Shown: positions 1 through 10,275, counted from the first letter of the stretch. The stretch is 64,000 nt of DNA from Sulfurospirillum sp. (GCA_014859685.1 JACUTU010000001.1:397416-461415), one strand, 5' to 3'. The notes: a model not told the origin generated them from the sequence alone. A program made the numbers and translations.

Positions 1-107
1 CCTGGATAATTGAAAAAAAGCTCAAATTTTGAATTTAAAGCTGGATCATTGTTGATAGGTTGTGAAAAATCCTCTTTTATTTTTTTCCATATTGAAATAT
101 CACTCAT
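1..107 (-). CDS. cysE: Serine O-acetyltransferase, N-terminal part only
   Basis: The reverse strand opens with ATG at 107 and stays open to the window edge, giving about 35 residues. They include KKIKEDFSQPINNDPALNS followed by KFELFFNYPG, which I recognise as the helical N-terminus of CysE, the enzyme that acetylates serine for cysteine synthesis. The start overlaps the speA stop as ATGA, so it is translationally coupled at the end of the hisS-speA operon. cysE next to speA is also the order I remember from Campylobacter. The catalytic hexapeptide-repeat domain lies outside the window, so the call rests on the N-terminus and synteny. Confidence 0.75.
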   Translation of the reverse strand, partial: MSDISIWKKIKEDFSQPINNDPALNSKFELFFNYP

Positions 108-1945
108 TTATGGTTCTCGCTTTTAATGGTTTTAAGATAGCCGTTATCGTTGAGTAAAAGATAAATCTCTCCTAAGATATGTTTTCGTTCGCTATCTTCA
201 ATCAGATTTGAATTTTCTATTTTTTCCTTAAGATTTTCTTGAATTTCTTTCACATCATAATCTAAATCTTCTAAGATATCATTAATGCTTTGAGATTCTA
301 ATATATTTTCAATTTTATAACCTTTATCATCAACAAAAACTGTCATTTCGGTTGGATGGGTAAAAAGATTGTGTTTCATACCAAGCACTTCCTGATAAGC
401 TCCGACAAGAAAAAATCCTAAAAAATAATCATCCTTGCTCAAATCTACATCGTGCAAGAAGAGGGGTTTTTTTGGATTGAAGCTAAACTCTCCATCACTA
501 TCACATGTAATATCCCAAATTGAAGCTGAACGAGTAGGTTTTTCATCCAATCTATCAAGTGGCATGATAGGAAAATGTTGCCCCAATCCCCAAAAATCAG
601 GCAGACTTTGAAAGATAGAAAAGTTTACAAGGTATCGTTCTTGTACCCGCTCTTGAATAGAGAGTAACTCTTTATACTGCTTGTCTTTAAGTAAATCAAC
701 CGCTTTTTTTATAATCAGATTTACAAATATCTCTGTGTTTGAACGATCTTGCAGATCTACATATCCTAGATCAAAAAGTGTCAATAAAGATTCCATATGA
801 TCAATGCTATCATGGAGATATTCAAGTGCATTGCGTGCATTTATTGTATGATAGAGATCAAAAAGCTCTTGAATGAGTGGCGGATTGATCTCTTTTAAAT
901 CAAGTTTTTCTTCTGTATATTCTTGAGAAAAAAGCTCAAGTACAGGTGCTACTAAAACAGCATGGTGCGCTGCTATATAACGACCAGATTCTATGAAAAT
1001 ATTTGGCTCTTTGACCCCTTTAGCAAGAGCAACTTCTCGTAAAAGATAGACAACATCGTTTGCATATTCTTGCAAAGTGTAGTTCCTGTGAAGTTTATTT
1101 TCATATTGTGAATATTCTACAGCTAAACCACCGCCTAGATTGATAGATTGGAGATTTGTAGCCCCCATTTTGATGAGTTCTGCATAAATATTCCCAGCTT
1201 CTCTAAGTGCTTTTTTCAAAGGAGCTATTTCGCTGATTTGTGAACCTATATGGAAGTGAATCATAGAAAAATGATCAAGTAACTTTGCTTCTTTGAGTGC
1301 ATTTACAGCAACGATAAGTTCGGTGGAAGTAAGCCCAAATTTTGAATTTATGCCTCCACTTTTTGCCCATATACCAGTACCTGAACTGTGCAATCTGATG
1401 CGAAGTCCAATATTTGGCACCGTTCCAAAGCGTTTTTTGGCGATCTCTATGATGCTCTCAAGTTCATTAAGCCCCTCTATAGTCAAAGTGATGTTATAGC
1501 CCATCTCTGAGGCTATAAAACCAAGAGCAATCATCTCTCGATCTTTAAAACCATTGACCGTAATAGGTGCTTTTGGATTGTTGTATGCCATCGCCAAAAT
1601 GAGTTCCGCTTTACTCCCAGCTTCTAAACCATAGTTGTATTTTTCACCAAGTTTCACAAGGTTTTTTACAAAATTTGGAAACTGGTTTACCTTAAGTGGA
1701 TACACAGCTTGAAATTTACCTTTGTATTGAAACTCTTTAATCGCTTGATTGAAGAGGCTATACATAAAATGTATTTGTTTTTTGATAAGATGTGGAAAAC
1801 GCAGAAGAAGTGGTCCTGTGTAGCCTTCGCTTCGTATTTCTTTGACTATATCAATGATTGCTGGCTGTGAGAGTGTAGTAAGTTTTACCTTGCCATCTCT
1901 TATGATAAAATTATCATTTCCCCAAATATCTATACCGTAGCTCAA
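104..1945 (-). CDS. speA: Biosynthetic arginine decarboxylase
   Basis: PLP-dependent, fold-III decarboxylase that converts arginine to agmatine, the first step of one polyamine route; cytoplasmic. At 613 residues it is near the usual length of the biosynthetic family. The PLP lysine is in YPLKVNQ (about residue 85), followed by GLEAGSKAEL, HFHIGSQ and INLGGGLAVEY in barrel order. The start is TTG at 1945, preceded by AAGGA about eight bases upstream. It overlaps the hisS stop by three bases (TTGA), and no upstream ATG is available in frame. The 3' end overlaps cysE by four bases. It belongs to the flgA-cysE operon. Confidence 0.95.
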   Translation of the reverse strand: MSYGIDIWGNDNFIIRDGKVKLTTLSQPAIIDIVKEIRSEGYTGPLLLRFPHLIKKQIHFMYSLFNQAIKEFQYKGKFQAVYPLKVNQFPNFVKNLVKLGEKYNYGLEAGSKAELILAMAYNNPKAPITVNGFKDREMIALGFIASEMGYNITLTIEGLNELESIIEIAKKRFGTVPNIGLRIRLHSSGTGIWAKSGGINSKFGLTSTELIVAVNALKEAKLLDHFSMIHFHIGSQISEIAPLKKALREAGNIYAELIKMGATNLQSINLGGGLAVEYSQYENKLHRNYTLQEYANDVVYLLREVALAKGVKEPNIFIESGRYIAAHHAVLVAPVLELFSQEYTEEKLDLKEINPPLIQELFDLYHTINARNALEYLHDSIDHMESLLTLFDLGYVDLQDRSNTEIFVNLIIKKAVDLLKDKQYKELLSIQERVQERYLVNFSIFQSLPDFWGLGQHFPIMPLDRLDEKPTRSASIWDITCDSDGEFSFNPKKPLFLHDVDLSKDDYFLGFFLVGAYQEVLGMKHNLFTHPTEMTVFVDDKGYKIENILESQSINDILEDLDYDVKEIQENLKEKIENSNLIEDSERKHILGEIYLLLNDNGYLKTIKSENHK

Positions 1946-3162
1946 TTTTTTTCCTTGAAATTATTTATAAGAAGTGTTTGTTCCTCTTTAGTTTCTAAAT
2001 CTTTCATCCAAACTGTGCCATTTTTCAACTCATCTTCACCGATACATACAAAATATTTGACAAGTGCCTTATCTGCCGCTTTCAAATGTGCTTTGAGACT
2101 TTTTGCTTGATAAGAGGTGAGTGTGATATGTTTTTTTCTTTTCGCGATTGTCAATGAAAAAACACTCTCAAGCGCTGCTTCACAAAGTGCCGCTAGATAA
2201 TAACCCTCTCGTTTTTGCTCACCCATAACGATAAGCTCCATAAGTCGTTCAATTCCCATAGCAAAACCTACGCCAGCAGTCGGTTTTCCATCCAAAAACT
2301 CCACAAGTCTATCGTATCTTCCACCCCCAGCAATGGCACTTTGGGCACCTATCTCTTCACTTATAAATTCAAAAGCAGTGTTATTATAATAATCAAGTCC
2401 TCGCACGAGTTTTGTATCAACTTCGTAATGCACCTGAAAACTATCCAAAACACTTTGGAGTGTTTCAAAATCCTTCTTACATGTAGGTGATAAAAAATCA
2501 AGCACAACAGGAGCGTCTTTGAGCAGCGATTGACAATGTTCATCTTTACAATCAAGCACCCTAATGGGATTTGTGGCTTTTCGCGTCAAACAATCTGCAC
2601 AAAATCCAGGCGTTGCATCCAAAAAATTGACAAGTTTTTCTTTGTAAACCCGCATTGATTCATTTGAGCCTAAAGAGTTGAGTTTTAATTTCGTACGGAT
2701 ACCAAAAAAATCAAATATCTCAACAAGCATCAAGATAACATTTGCATCTTCCATCGCACTTGCTTCTCCAAAACTCTCAACACCAAATTGATGAAATTGT
2801 CGCAATCTTCCTTTTTGCGGTCTTTCGTAACGAAACATAGGACCATGATAAAAAAAGCGTTTTACGCCGCCTATCTTATCGTATTTTGCACTGATAAAAG
2901 CACGCACAACACCAGCCGTTCCTTCAGGACGCATACAAACATCATGCTCTCCTTTGTCGGTAAACTGATACATTTCTTTATTGACTATATCGCTACTTTC
3001 GCCAACGCTTCTTTTGAACAGTGCGGTCTCTTCAAGTATTGGTGTTTCGATAAATGCAAAACCATAGTTTTTTGCAATGCGTGAACAATGCTCTATAAAA
3101 TAGCTGTATCGCTCACTATCATTATCGATCAAATCTCGCATTCCTCTTAATGGATTAATCAT
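1942..3162 (-). CDS. hisS: Histidyl-tRNA synthetase
   Basis: Class II aminoacyl-tRNA synthetase that charges tRNA-His; cytoplasmic. All diagnostic motifs are visible in 406 residues: MRPEGTAG (about 77-84), motif 2 FRYERPQKGRLRQF (about 109), the histidine-A motif RGLDYY (about 254), GGGRYD (about 280) and motif 3 GVGFAMGIERL near residue 300. A short C-terminal anticodon-binding domain follows. GAGGAA sits eight bases before the ATG. The gene overlaps tmk by eight bases and speA by four, so it is read from the same transcript. Confidence 0.97.
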   Translation of the reverse strand: MINPLRGMRDLIDNDSERYSYFIEHCSRIAKNYGFAFIETPILEETALFKRSVGESSDIVNKEMYQFTDKGEHDVCMRPEGTAGVVRAFISAKYDKIGGVKRFFYHGPMFRYERPQKGRLRQFHQFGVESFGEASAMEDANVILMLVEIFDFFGIRTKLKLNSLGSNESMRVYKEKLVNFLDATPGFCADCLTRKATNPIRVLDCKDEHCQSLLKDAPVVLDFLSPTCKKDFETLQSVLDSFQVHYEVDTKLVRGLDYYNNTAFEFISEEIGAQSAIAGGGRYDRLVEFLDGKPTAGVGFAMGIERLMELIVMGEQKREGYYLAALCEAALESVFSLTIAKRKKHITLTSYQAKSLKAHLKAADKALVKYFVCIGEDELKNGTVWMKDLETKEEQTLLINNFKEKN

Positions 3163-3736
3163 CTATAAATTCCTCAATTTTTTTGTAAATTTTTTCAACG
3201 CTCCATGCAGCATCTACGCACATGTAAGGCAATTGCAATATTTTAATAGTTTCCAACATCATACTTTGTACCGCCAAAAGATACTCGATACCTCTTTGCT
3301 CAATTTTATCTTGAGTTTTTGTTCCCAATCTTTGCTTGATGAGCGTTGCATTTGTTTCAAAAAGCACTATTTTTTCAGGAAGTGAATCATTGAGTGCAAA
3401 TTTGTTAATACGCAGCAAAAAATCCAGTGAAAGCTTTGGATGATTGAGCTTTGCATAAGAAATTCCAGAGATAAAACCCCGATCACTTATGATCAATTTA
3501 TCGCTATTGTTTGCGATAACTTTTGCATAATGTTCCGCTCGATCTGCTAAAAAAAGCAAAAGTTCAGCATTGAAAGAGATCTTGGCATCACTTTGCAATA
3601 GTATCTCTCGTAAACGCACGCCAAGATCCGTACCACCTGGCTCTTTTGTCGTGAGAACATTTGGTTTTCTTGTAGCAAACAGGTCTATCTGTGTACTTTT
3701 TCCGGATGTATCTACGCCTTCAAAGAGGATGTACAT
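3155..3736 (-). CDS. tmk: Thymidylate kinase
   Basis: Phosphorylates dTMP to dTDP for DNA synthesis. The 193-residue protein has the P-loop EGVDTSGKST (residues 6-15), the TKEPGGTDLG segment that contacts the nucleotide, FLADRAEHY and the DR motif ISDRGFISG (about 83-91). The length is slightly short of the typical ~205-210 but all core motifs are present. It overlaps coaD upstream by 25 bases and hisS downstream by 8, the usual dense packing of this operon. Confidence 0.96.
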   Translation of the reverse strand: MYILFEGVDTSGKSTQIDLFATRKPNVLTTKEPGGTDLGVRLREILLQSDAKISFNAELLLFLADRAEHYAKVIANNSDKLIISDRGFISGISYAKLNHPKLSLDFLLRINKFALNDSLPEKIVLFETNATLIKQRLGTKTQDKIEQRGIEYLLAVQSMMLETIKILQLPYMCVDAAWSVEKIYKKIEEFIDD

Positions 3737-4209
3737 AATTGCTCTTTCAAAATTTTTACAGTGGATGGAGGCACTAAATGTGAAAAATTACCCTTGTGTC
3801 TGATCACTTCTCGCACGACAGTAGAGCTTATAAAAGCGTTTTCCAAACTTGGCATCAAATACACCGTTTCTATCTCTTTGTTGAGCGAAGCATTTGCATA
3901 ACCCATTTGGAGTTCATATTCAAAATCACTCACCGCCCTCAAGCCTCGCACGAGTGTTCTGACACCATTTTCTTCACAAAGATCTACAAGCAATCCATCA
4001 AAAGGAACAATGATCACGCGTTTAAAATATTCCGTTGCACTTTTTGCCATCTCAACACGGCATTGTGTGTTAAACATAGGATTTTTGAACTCAGAAACAG
4101 CAATCGCCACGATGAGCGTATCAAAAATTCCTAAAGCTCTCTTGATGATATCCAAATGCCCATTAGTAATAGGATCAAAAGTTCCTGGATAAATGGCAAT
4201 GCGACGCAT
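3712..4209 (-). CDS. coaD: Phosphopantetheine adenylyltransferase
   Basis: Transfers AMP to 4'-phosphopantetheine in coenzyme A synthesis. The N-terminus carries the nucleotidyltransferase signature YPGTFDPITNGH and the C-terminus has the family's ISSTVVRE motif; length is 165 residues, normal for CoaD. The longer open frame begins five codons upstream (4224), but I place the start at the ATG at 4209. That ATG forms TAATG with the ubiX stop and has GGAGG about eight bases upstream. Same operon as tmk and ubiX. Confidence 0.95.
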   Translation of the reverse strand: MRRIAIYPGTFDPITNGHLDIIKRALGIFDTLIVAIAVSEFKNPMFNTQCRVEMAKSATEYFKRVIIVPFDGLLVDLCEENGVRTLVRGLRAVSDFEYELQMGYANASLNKEIETVYLMPSLENAFISSTVVREVIRHKGNFSHLVPPSTVKILKEQLCTSSLKA

Positions 4210-4736
4210 TAGTTCCCTCCCCATCTTTGAAAAAGTTGGTGTTCAACACCCAAAAGATCAAACCACTTTCCGATAAAAAATCGCTCCATATCTTCAATAT
4301 TATTTATATTTGCATAATACCCAGCAACTGGCGGGGCTATGATAACTCCAAAATTTGAGAGTTTAAGCATATTTTCTAAAGCTATGGAAGAATAGGGCAT
4401 TTCACGAGGAGCGAGCAAGAGCGTTCTTTTTTCTTTAATCATCACGCTTGCTGCTCTTGTAAGCAAGTTATCAGCAATGCCACAAGAAATTTTTGCAAGT
4501 GTATTCATACTACAAGGAATGATCACCATAGCATCGGTTTTGAAAGATCCTGAGGCTATATTTGCTGCTATGTCGTGATTGTCAAGATAAGTTCGTTTTT
4601 CCTCTTTATTGAGTACAACTTTTGAATGATCAGAATAAACCACAAGCGCTTCTATATCTTTTGGGAGATATTGCAAAAAAGCTTCACCAAGTCGTACACC
4701 ACTTGCACCGCTGATGCCTACTATTATTTTTTTCAC
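4209..4736 (-). CDS. ubiX: Flavin prenyltransferase UbiX
   Basis: Makes the prenylated FMN cofactor used by UbiD-type decarboxylases. The 175-residue protein begins with the Rossmann-like GISGASG motif (about 7-13). It also shows PCSMNTLAKISCGIADNLL and KRTLLLAPREMP, both characteristic of the UbiX/Pad1 family. Translation starts at GTG (4736), overlapping the flgA stop as GTGA. The ubiD partner is not in the window. It sits between flgA and coaD, as in Campylobacter. Confidence 0.93.
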   Translation of the reverse strand: MKKIIVGISGASGVRLGEAFLQYLPKDIEALVVYSDHSKVVLNKEEKRTYLDNHDIAANIASGSFKTDAMVIIPCSMNTLAKISCGIADNLLTRAASVMIKEKRTLLLAPREMPYSSIALENMLKLSNFGVIIAPPVAGYYANINNIEDMERFFIGKWFDLLGVEHQLFQRWGGN

Positions 4737-5619
4737 TGGATTATCATCGCCTCACTTTTTGAGATAATTTTTGCATAGAAAAATTTGTTTTTTTCCGTTT
4801 TAATACGCACTCTATCACCAATGTTTCCATCTTCTAAGAGTACAGATTCTGTGCTTAAAACCAAAGGACCTTCTATGATATAAGCTCTAATTTGTACGCC
4901 TTTTAAAAGGTCTTTTTTGATTTGCAATTTGTTGAAACTCAGTAATTCGTGCTGTTTTATATAATTTTTTGTTATAAGATTCGCTGGTATTTCACAAGTG
5001 ATAAGATTGCTTGCGAGATTTTTTATGCGTATCATTTGCTCTTCATAGTCACTATTTGAAAGAATTTTATCGTTATGCATATTATGTTTCGCTTTAAAAG
5101 CAAGAATGCTGGCATCTATCTCATAAGTCAAGTATATCTTTTTATTATTTGTAGGAGTTTGCCACAAAGACCAAAAACTTCCCTCTTTGTTGCGAAACTT
5201 TGAGCTATTAAAGCCCACATCTAAAAGCGTATATGCTCTAAAATCAGCAGGAAGAGGAGTTGTAGTATTTATTTGAAGTTTGTTGATCAAGATACATGGA
5301 TATGCTTTTGTATACAGTGAGGCTATCTTTTGAATAAGCAACTCTTTTTTACCGCCAAGGTCGCAATTTCGTTTAAATGTGATAATGCCACGGCTCTCAT
5401 CGATTACATTGATATTGTGTTGCTCTAAAACGCTTCTTACATGTAAGCTTGGAACATCAAAATTGACGAAAGATTTTGGAATTTCAATAATGGGAAAATG
5501 TGATAAATTTTTATCAAAAAATTGTGCATCAAGCTGAGTTTCATCTTGTAAACAGTATGAAGAAAGTAGGGTTATTTGGCTAGAAAAGAGTGCTACATGT
5601 AAGCATAAAAATAAAAATA

Positions 5620-5620
<1 letters not shown>
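4733..5620 (-). CDS. flgA: Flagellar basal body P-ring chaperone FlgA, unusual start
   Basis: FlgA is a periplasmic chaperone for P-ring (FlgI) assembly. The C-terminal third matches the SAF/FlgA pattern: residues resembling [17 protein letters not shown], then [15 protein letters not shown] and a final [18 protein letters not shown] segment. The hydrophobic leader [19 protein letters not shown] looks like a signal peptide. No in-frame ATG, GTG or TTG exists between the tRNA-Gly gene and this leader. The first usable codon is ATA at 5620, overlapping the final A of the tRNA CCA end. The longer open frame merely translates the tRNA. The start is therefore uncertain: a rare ATA start, a downstream ATT, or a sequence error. 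First protein gene of the operon. Confidence 0.8.
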
Positions 5621-5694
<74 letters not shown>

Positions 5695-5712
5695 TTGTTT
5701 TTTGAGGATAAA

Positions 5713-5741
5713 ATATTAGCAAAAAAAATCCCTTCTGTCAA
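5713..5741 (-). promoter_or_regulatory. Sigma-70 promoter for tRNA-Gly and the flgA operon
   Basis: On the reverse strand there is a perfect -35 TTGACA (5741-5736), a 17-base spacer and a -10 TAATAT (5718-5713) with the TG extension. Transcription would start around 5706, about a dozen bases before the tRNA. It is the only clear consensus -35 I saw in the window, fitting a stable-RNA gene. Confidence 0.8.
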
Positions 5742-5795
5742 ATATATTTTCAACTGAGGGGATATTTTAACACAATTTAAATTGATTTAAAAGTT

Positions 5796-7421
5796 TCAAA
5801 CTTTAAATACTTCGATTTCTGCTTGCAAGTCTTGTGTTGTGTTTTGCAGATTTTGAGAAACTTGCATAAGGTTATTGGCAACTTCTTTGTTTTTGGCAGT
5901 AAGTTGCGTTGCTTGACTCACGCCATCTGCTAAATCTTTGATCTTTGCAGAGATTATAACGCTTTTATCTCTTGCTGTATTTGTTATTTCTAAACTTTTG
6001 ACAGTCGACACTTTTGTATTATTTGCTAAAGCAGAAATTTCATTGGCATTTTTGTTGAGTTGGGCAACTTGATCTGAGTTTATTTTGATGCGTTCACTTA
6101 CTTTTGTGACACTCTGCACAACGATACTTATAGTTGTATCAATTTCAAGCAATGATTTTTGTGTACGCTCTGCAAGGTTTCTGACTTCTTCAGCAACCAC
6201 TGCAAAACCTCGCCCATGTTCTCCTGCCCTTGCTGCTTCTATGGCGGCGTTAAGAGCTAAAAGATTTGTTTGATCGGAAATATCGCTGATAATCTCCAAG
6301 ACATTGCGTATCTGCGTAGTTTGTTCAGTAAGTTGATGCATACTCATAGCGATATCTTGCTCATCAGTGCTGATATGATTGATGCTTATCACGATAGCAT
6401 CTAAAGTATGAATCATTTTTTCAAGCATATCAAAATCTTCTTGCATATAGTTTGCGGATGTTTGTGCAATCTCTCTTGATTCATCGAGTTGTGCATAAAT
6501 GATATTTGTATTGTTGTTTACATTTTCTACTATCTTGTCTTGTTCATTTGCTAAGGAGATGATATTTTGTGAAGAATTATTGACTTGTATATTCACTTTT
6601 GCTGTTTCATTTATTGTGATTTTTGCTTTGATAAGGGCTTGCTGAATGGCTTGCATGAGCCTGTTTATGTTATTGCAAATTTGTCCAAATTCATCTTGCC
6701 TTGCAAATTGAATCGGATTGTTAAGATCAAGATTTTTGACATTTTCAGAGATGTGCGCATCTATGTATTTGATGCTATTTACAAGGTATCTTCCTATAAG
6801 CCATAAAACTAAACAAGTTGTAAAAAGGATAATAATCGAAAAAATGATATTGAGGTAAAAGTTTTGTTGCAATGTCGCTCGTATCTCTTTGCTGATTATT
6901 TGAATTCTCTTATCAGTAAATGCTGTCATATTTTCAAATCTTTTTGAGATGTACTTTGCAGTCTCTTCAATTTCTATAGCAATATCTCCTATATCATCAA
7001 TATTATCTTGAGTATAAACTTCATAAATTTTATCAAATTTTGGCAAGATATCTTTTTGGTAGCGATCATAGGCTTCTTGAAGATTTGTTTTTAAAAAAGG
7101 ATCGGCGTAGAAATCATTCTTAAAAGCATCTTTAAAAAAAATATTTATATTATCTCTTGTTTGATAGATTCTCTCTTTTGCTTGTCCTGTTGGAAGATAT
7201 TGACTTGTTACATGTATAAGATTGTTTAAAATGCTATTAAACTCTTCTCTTGCATGATTGACCTCATTTTGTGGTATAACATTTTTTTCATAAATTTTTT
7301 CAAGTGCATTGCTTCCAATATTGCTTGAATTTATACTTATGCCCGAAAGCAGTGCGAGCCCTGCAACAGAAGCGATAGAAATACCAAGTAACATTGCCGC
7401 AATTTTAAGATTTTTGAACAT
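5796..7421 (-). CDS. Methyl-accepting chemotaxis protein
   Basis: Membrane chemoreceptor of 541 residues that passes ligand signals to CheA/CheW. TM1 lies at about residues 9-31 and a helical periplasmic domain at about 35-185 resembles the four-helix-bundle sensor type. TM2 is at about 190-212, followed by a HAMP region and a long cytoplasmic hairpin whose tip is [15 protein letters not shown] and [18 protein letters not shown]. The protein ends in a coiled coil without a CheR-tethering pentapeptide that I recognise. It is transcribed alone, with a TATAAT -10 at 7456-7451. The ligand cannot be told from sequence. Confidence 0.93.
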   Translation of the reverse strand: MFKNLKIAAMLLGISIASVAGLALLSGISINSSNIGSNALEKIYEKNVIPQNEVNHAREEFNSILNNLIHVTSQYLPTGQAKERIYQTRDNINIFFKDAFKNDFYADPFLKTNLQEAYDRYQKDILPKFDKIYEVYTQDNIDDIGDIAIEIEETAKYISKRFENMTAFTDKRIQIISKEIRATLQQNFYLNIIFSIIILFTTCLVLWLIGRYLVNSIKYIDAHISENVKNLDLNNPIQFARQDEFGQICNNINRLMQAIQQALIKAKITINETAKVNIQVNNSSQNIISLANEQDKIVENVNNNTNIIYAQLDESREIAQTSANYMQEDFDMLEKMIHTLDAIVISINHISTDEQDIAMSMHQLTEQTTQIRNVLEIISDISDQTNLLALNAAIEAARAGEHGRGFAVVAEEVRNLAERTQKSLLEIDTTISIVVQSVTKVSERIKINSDQVAQLNKNANEISALANNTKVSTVKSLEITNTARDKSVIISAKIKDLADGVSQATQLTAKNKEVANNLMQVSQNLQNTTQDLQAEIEVFKV

Positions 7422-7450
7422 TATTTGCCTTTTGAAAATTAAATTCGTTT

Positions 7451-7456
7451 ATTATA
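7451..7456 (-). promoter_or_regulatory. -10 box upstream of the chemoreceptor gene
   Basis: The reverse strand has TATAAT about 30 bases before the start codon, in a very AT-rich run without an obvious -35. It does not resemble the flagellar sigma-28 consensus, so the receptor appears to use the housekeeping sigma factor. Confidence 0.5.
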
Positions 7457-7498
7457 TATTTGCTATGATTAAGTAAAGATTAATTTACCTTATACACA

Positions 7499-8695
7499 TT
7501 AAAAAAGAATAATTTCTAGGAGTTCATCGGCTTCAATAACACCTGTTTGTGTGTCAATTATCAAGATAGCATTACTTTGTACAAGTGGTGTTATCATCCC
7601 CGAACCATATCTATTTTCGTGACTTACATAAAATCTATTATTTTCTAATTTACCTAGTATGATGTTTGTTCTGCCTGTTTTTGCTTTGAAACTTGTAGCA
7701 TTGTTTGCTAAAACACTTTTGTGAGCAAAGTTTGTTGCACCTTGTAGTTTTTTGATAACTGGTAGCAAAAATAAAAATGCATTGACAAAAGCAGCAAGTG
7801 GGTTTCCAGGGAGTGAGCAGACGATAGTTTCACCCATTTTGCCCATCATAGTTGGTTTTCCAGGTTTGATATTTATGCCATGAAAACTACTCTCAAAGCC
7901 ATTGGCCTCAAGTGCTTGCTCAATATAATCGGCCTCTCCCATACTAATGCCGCCACTTGTTATGAGTACATCAAATCTTTTCATAGTTGCCAAATAGTTT
8001 GTGCATTGCTCCAAGTTATCAGGCATTACACCACAATAAGTTGCTTCAAAACTATGTTCACCAAGAAGTGATTGAATGCTTTGTGCATTGATGTTGTATA
8101 TCTGATCTTCGCTCGCATTTTGCCATGGTTCTTTGAGTTCATCACCACTTGAAAAAATTCCGATAGAAACTTTTTTATATACTGGTACATGTGTGATGCC
8201 CTGTGATGCAAGCAATGCGATAGATCTGGCATTAAGCATCTCTCCTTTTGCAAGGAGTAAAGCGCCTTCGCAAACTTCTTCACCTTTTAGTCGCAAAGCA
8301 TTGCCTTTTTTAAGGTTTTTTGCCAACTTTACGCTTGTATCATCAAATGTAACCGCATCTTCAAATGGTACTATTGTGTCAATTCCGCCGGGAACTTTTG
8401 CTCCTGTCATAATCTTGAAACAGTGATCTTCTTTGAGTTTTTCCTCGCAATTCATACCAGCATAAATGGTATCTTGAATCAAAAGTGTTTTTCCCCCATC
8501 GCTTACATGTAGGGCAAAACCATCAAGTGCCGCATTGTTGTATGAAGGAAGATTTTTAACACAAAAAAGATCTTGTGCTAAGACTCGTGATCGTACATCT
8601 TCTGTGTTTATAAATTCTATTACTGGATCTTTTGAGACAAGTGCGAGTGATTTTATAACTGCATCTGCAAAATGAAGTGTTATAAACTTTTTCAT
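7499..8695 (-). CDS. moeA: Molybdopterin molybdenumtransferase MoeA
   Basis: Inserts molybdate into adenylylated molybdopterin to finish the molybdenum cofactor. The 398-residue protein shows LPSYNNAALDGFAL near residue 50, GIFSSGDEL (about 180), TSGGISMGEADY (about 245), PGKPTMMGKMG and CSLPGNPLAAF, in the order of the MoeA family, plus a C-terminal beta domain. The ATG is one base after the murA stop, with GGAGG in the end of murA, so the two are cotranscribed. No other Moco genes are nearby. Confidence 0.94.
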   Translation of the reverse strand: MKKFITLHFADAVIKSLALVSKDPVIEFINTEDVRSRVLAQDLFCVKNLPSYNNAALDGFALHVSDGGKTLLIQDTIYAGMNCEEKLKEDHCFKIMTGAKVPGGIDTIVPFEDAVTFDDTSVKLAKNLKKGNALRLKGEEVCEGALLLAKGEMLNARSIALLASQGITHVPVYKKVSIGIFSSGDELKEPWQNASEDQIYNINAQSIQSLLGEHSFEATYCGVMPDNLEQCTNYLATMKRFDVLITSGGISMGEADYIEQALEANGFESSFHGINIKPGKPTMMGKMGETIVCSLPGNPLAAFVNAFLFLLPVIKKLQGATNFAHKSVLANNATSFKAKTGRTNIILGKLENNRFYVSHENRYGSGMITPLVQSNAILIIDTQTGVIEADELLEIILF

Positions 8696-8696
8696 A

Positions 8697-9959
8697 CTAT
8701 TCCTCCAATCTTTCTATTTTTGCACCAAGAGCAGAAAACTTGCCCTCAAGATTTTCATAGCCTCGATCAAGATGGTAAATCCTGTGAATTCTTGTTGTTC
8801 CATCAGCCACAAGAGCGGCAAGAATCAGTGCTGAACTTGCTCGTAAATCTGTTGCCATTACATCCGCAGCTTTGAGTGCCACACCTCCATACACTGTGGC
8901 GCTATGACCCTTGAGTTTGATCTGCGCCCCCATGCGCAACAGCTCGCTTACATGCATAAAACGGTTTTCAAAAAGTCGCTCATCAATGATGCTTGTTCCA
9001 ACAGCTTGCGTACAAAGTGCCATCATTTGTGCTTGCATATCAGTTGGAAATCCTGGATATTCACTCGTTTCAATATCACAAGATTTTATGGTTGTAGCTG
9101 GCAATATCGTGATACTTTTTTCGGTTATATCGATGCCAAATCCCATCTGTTGAAGCTTCAGAGTTAATGCTTCAAGATGCTTTGGAATAACATCTGTGAT
9201 AGTTATCTGTGAATTTGTGATAGCCCCAGCACAAAGATAAGTTCCAGCTTCAATGCGATCAGGAATGACGCTCATGTCTTGAATATCAATCAGTTTACCA
9301 TAACTGCCAACTATTGTAAGATTTGCAGTCCCTATGCCATCTATCTTTACTCCAGCTTCTTTGAGTATTTCGCATAACTGCACAACTTCAGGTTCTTTTG
9401 CTACATTTAAAAGTTCTGTGACTCCATGTGCAAGAGCGGCTGCCATGATGATGTTTTCACTGCCAGTTACAGTAACTTTATCAAAAATGATCGTCGCTCC
9501 CTTGAGTCCATTGGGTGCTTTTGCGATCACATACCCTTCTTGTATATCTATAACAGCACCCATCATTTCAAGCGCTCGCAAATGCAAATCAATAGGTCTT
9601 TGTCCGATAGCACATCCACCTGGTAATGAAACTTCGCAATGTCCAAATCTTGCCAATAATGGCCCAAGACTAAGAATGGACGCTCGCATTTTTCGAACAA
9701 TATCATAGTTAGCACACGCAGAATTGACCGTAGTTGCATCTACAACAACACTGCTTTCTCCTCGTTCATAAGTAGCACCGAGATTTTCCAAAAGTTTAAG
9801 CAAGGTTGCAACATCAGCAACTTGTGGGAGATTTTTGATAGTGATTTTGTTTTTTGAAAGAAGCGTTGCAGCAAGCAAAGGAAGAGCTGCATTTTTAGCC
9901 CCAGAAATAGAAACAGAGCCACTTAATTTTTGTTTACCCTTAATGGAAAGATATTGCAT
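8697..9959 (-). CDS. murA: UDP-N-acetylglucosamine 1-carboxyvinyltransferase
   Basis: First committed step of peptidoglycan synthesis, transferring enolpyruvate from PEP to UDP-GlcNAc. At 420 residues it is typical. [15 protein letters not shown] near residue 20 and the catalytic-loop cysteine C116 in [15 protein letters not shown] are present; the loop has the fosfomycin-sensitive Cys, not the Asp variant. The C-terminal [18 protein letters not shown] is also diagnostic. AAGGA lies about ten bases before the ATG. Cotranscribed with moeA. Confidence 0.97.
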   Translation of the reverse strand: MQYLSIKGKQKLSGSVSISGAKNAALPLLAATLLSKNKITIKNLPQVADVATLLKLLENLGATYERGESSVVVDATTVNSACANYDIVRKMRASILSLGPLLARFGHCEVSLPGGCAIGQRPIDLHLRALEMMGAVIDIQEGYVIAKAPNGLKGATIIFDKVTVTGSENIIMAAALAHGVTELLNVAKEPEVVQLCEILKEAGVKIDGIGTANLTIVGSYGKLIDIQDMSVIPDRIEAGTYLCAGAITNSQITITDVIPKHLEALTLKLQQMGFGIDITEKSITILPATTIKSCDIETSEYPGFPTDMQAQMMALCTQAVGTSIIDERLFENRFMHVSELLRMGAQIKLKGHSATVYGGVALKAADVMATDLRASSALILAALVADGTTRIHRIYHLDRGYENLEGKFSALGAKIERLEE

Positions 9960-10026
9960 AATTGATAGTCCTTTTGATTGTTAGGCTGTATTGTAGTGAA
10001 TTTTGTATTAAAATATTACAAAAAAC

Positions 10027-10179
10027 TTGAAAGGTTTTGTATTGCAAGCGGTTCTTTTTATCATTTTATCAAATGTGGTGGCGTATTTTTTACAAAATTC
10101 ATTTGATCGTTCAGATCTATTTTTGGCTCCCTTGCTACTTGGTCTACATGTAGCGTGGTATGCACATTTGCAATACTGA
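10027..10179 (+). CDS. Possible small membrane protein or gene remnant
   Basis: A 50-codon frame starting at TTG reads as two hydrophobic stretches (LQAVLFIILSNVVAYFL and LFLAPLLLGLHVAWYAHL) joined by a short polar turn. This looks like a small two-helix membrane protein, and it includes one copy of the TACATGTA palindrome in its LHV frame. There is no ATG and no clear ribosome binding site, so it may equally be the relic of a larger gene. It lies in the 384-base gap between divergent murA and the PilZ-type gene. I do not recognise it. Confidence 0.3.
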   Translation: MKGFVLQAVLFIILSNVVAYFLQNSFDRSDLFLAPLLLGLHVAWYAHLQY

Positions 10180-10230
10180 AAAACTGACCTTACGCACTTT
10201 TGTAAAAAAGTTCGTAAAATACCTCTCATT

Positions 10231-10268
10231 TTCTCGAAAAGTACCCTTTTTGTAGCTTTAGCGGCAAG
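10231..10268 (+). repeat. Short dispersed repeat, copy A
   Basis: The 30 bases from 10231 match 26821-26850 at 27 positions, and both copies continue with GCGG after a one-base length difference. The shared core is AAAGTACCCTT then GTAGCTTTA. This copy lies between genes, 50-90 bases upstream of a putative -10 box; the other copy covers the end of the fused transferase gene. Function unknown. Confidence 0.5.
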
Positions 10269-10275
10269 GACATCA

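Noticed and set aside
10008-10229. 73-residue reverse-strand frame between murA and the PilZ-type gene
   Set aside because: Basic, cysteine-scattered composition with no ribosome binding site; it lies opposite the more protein-like hydrophobic frame.
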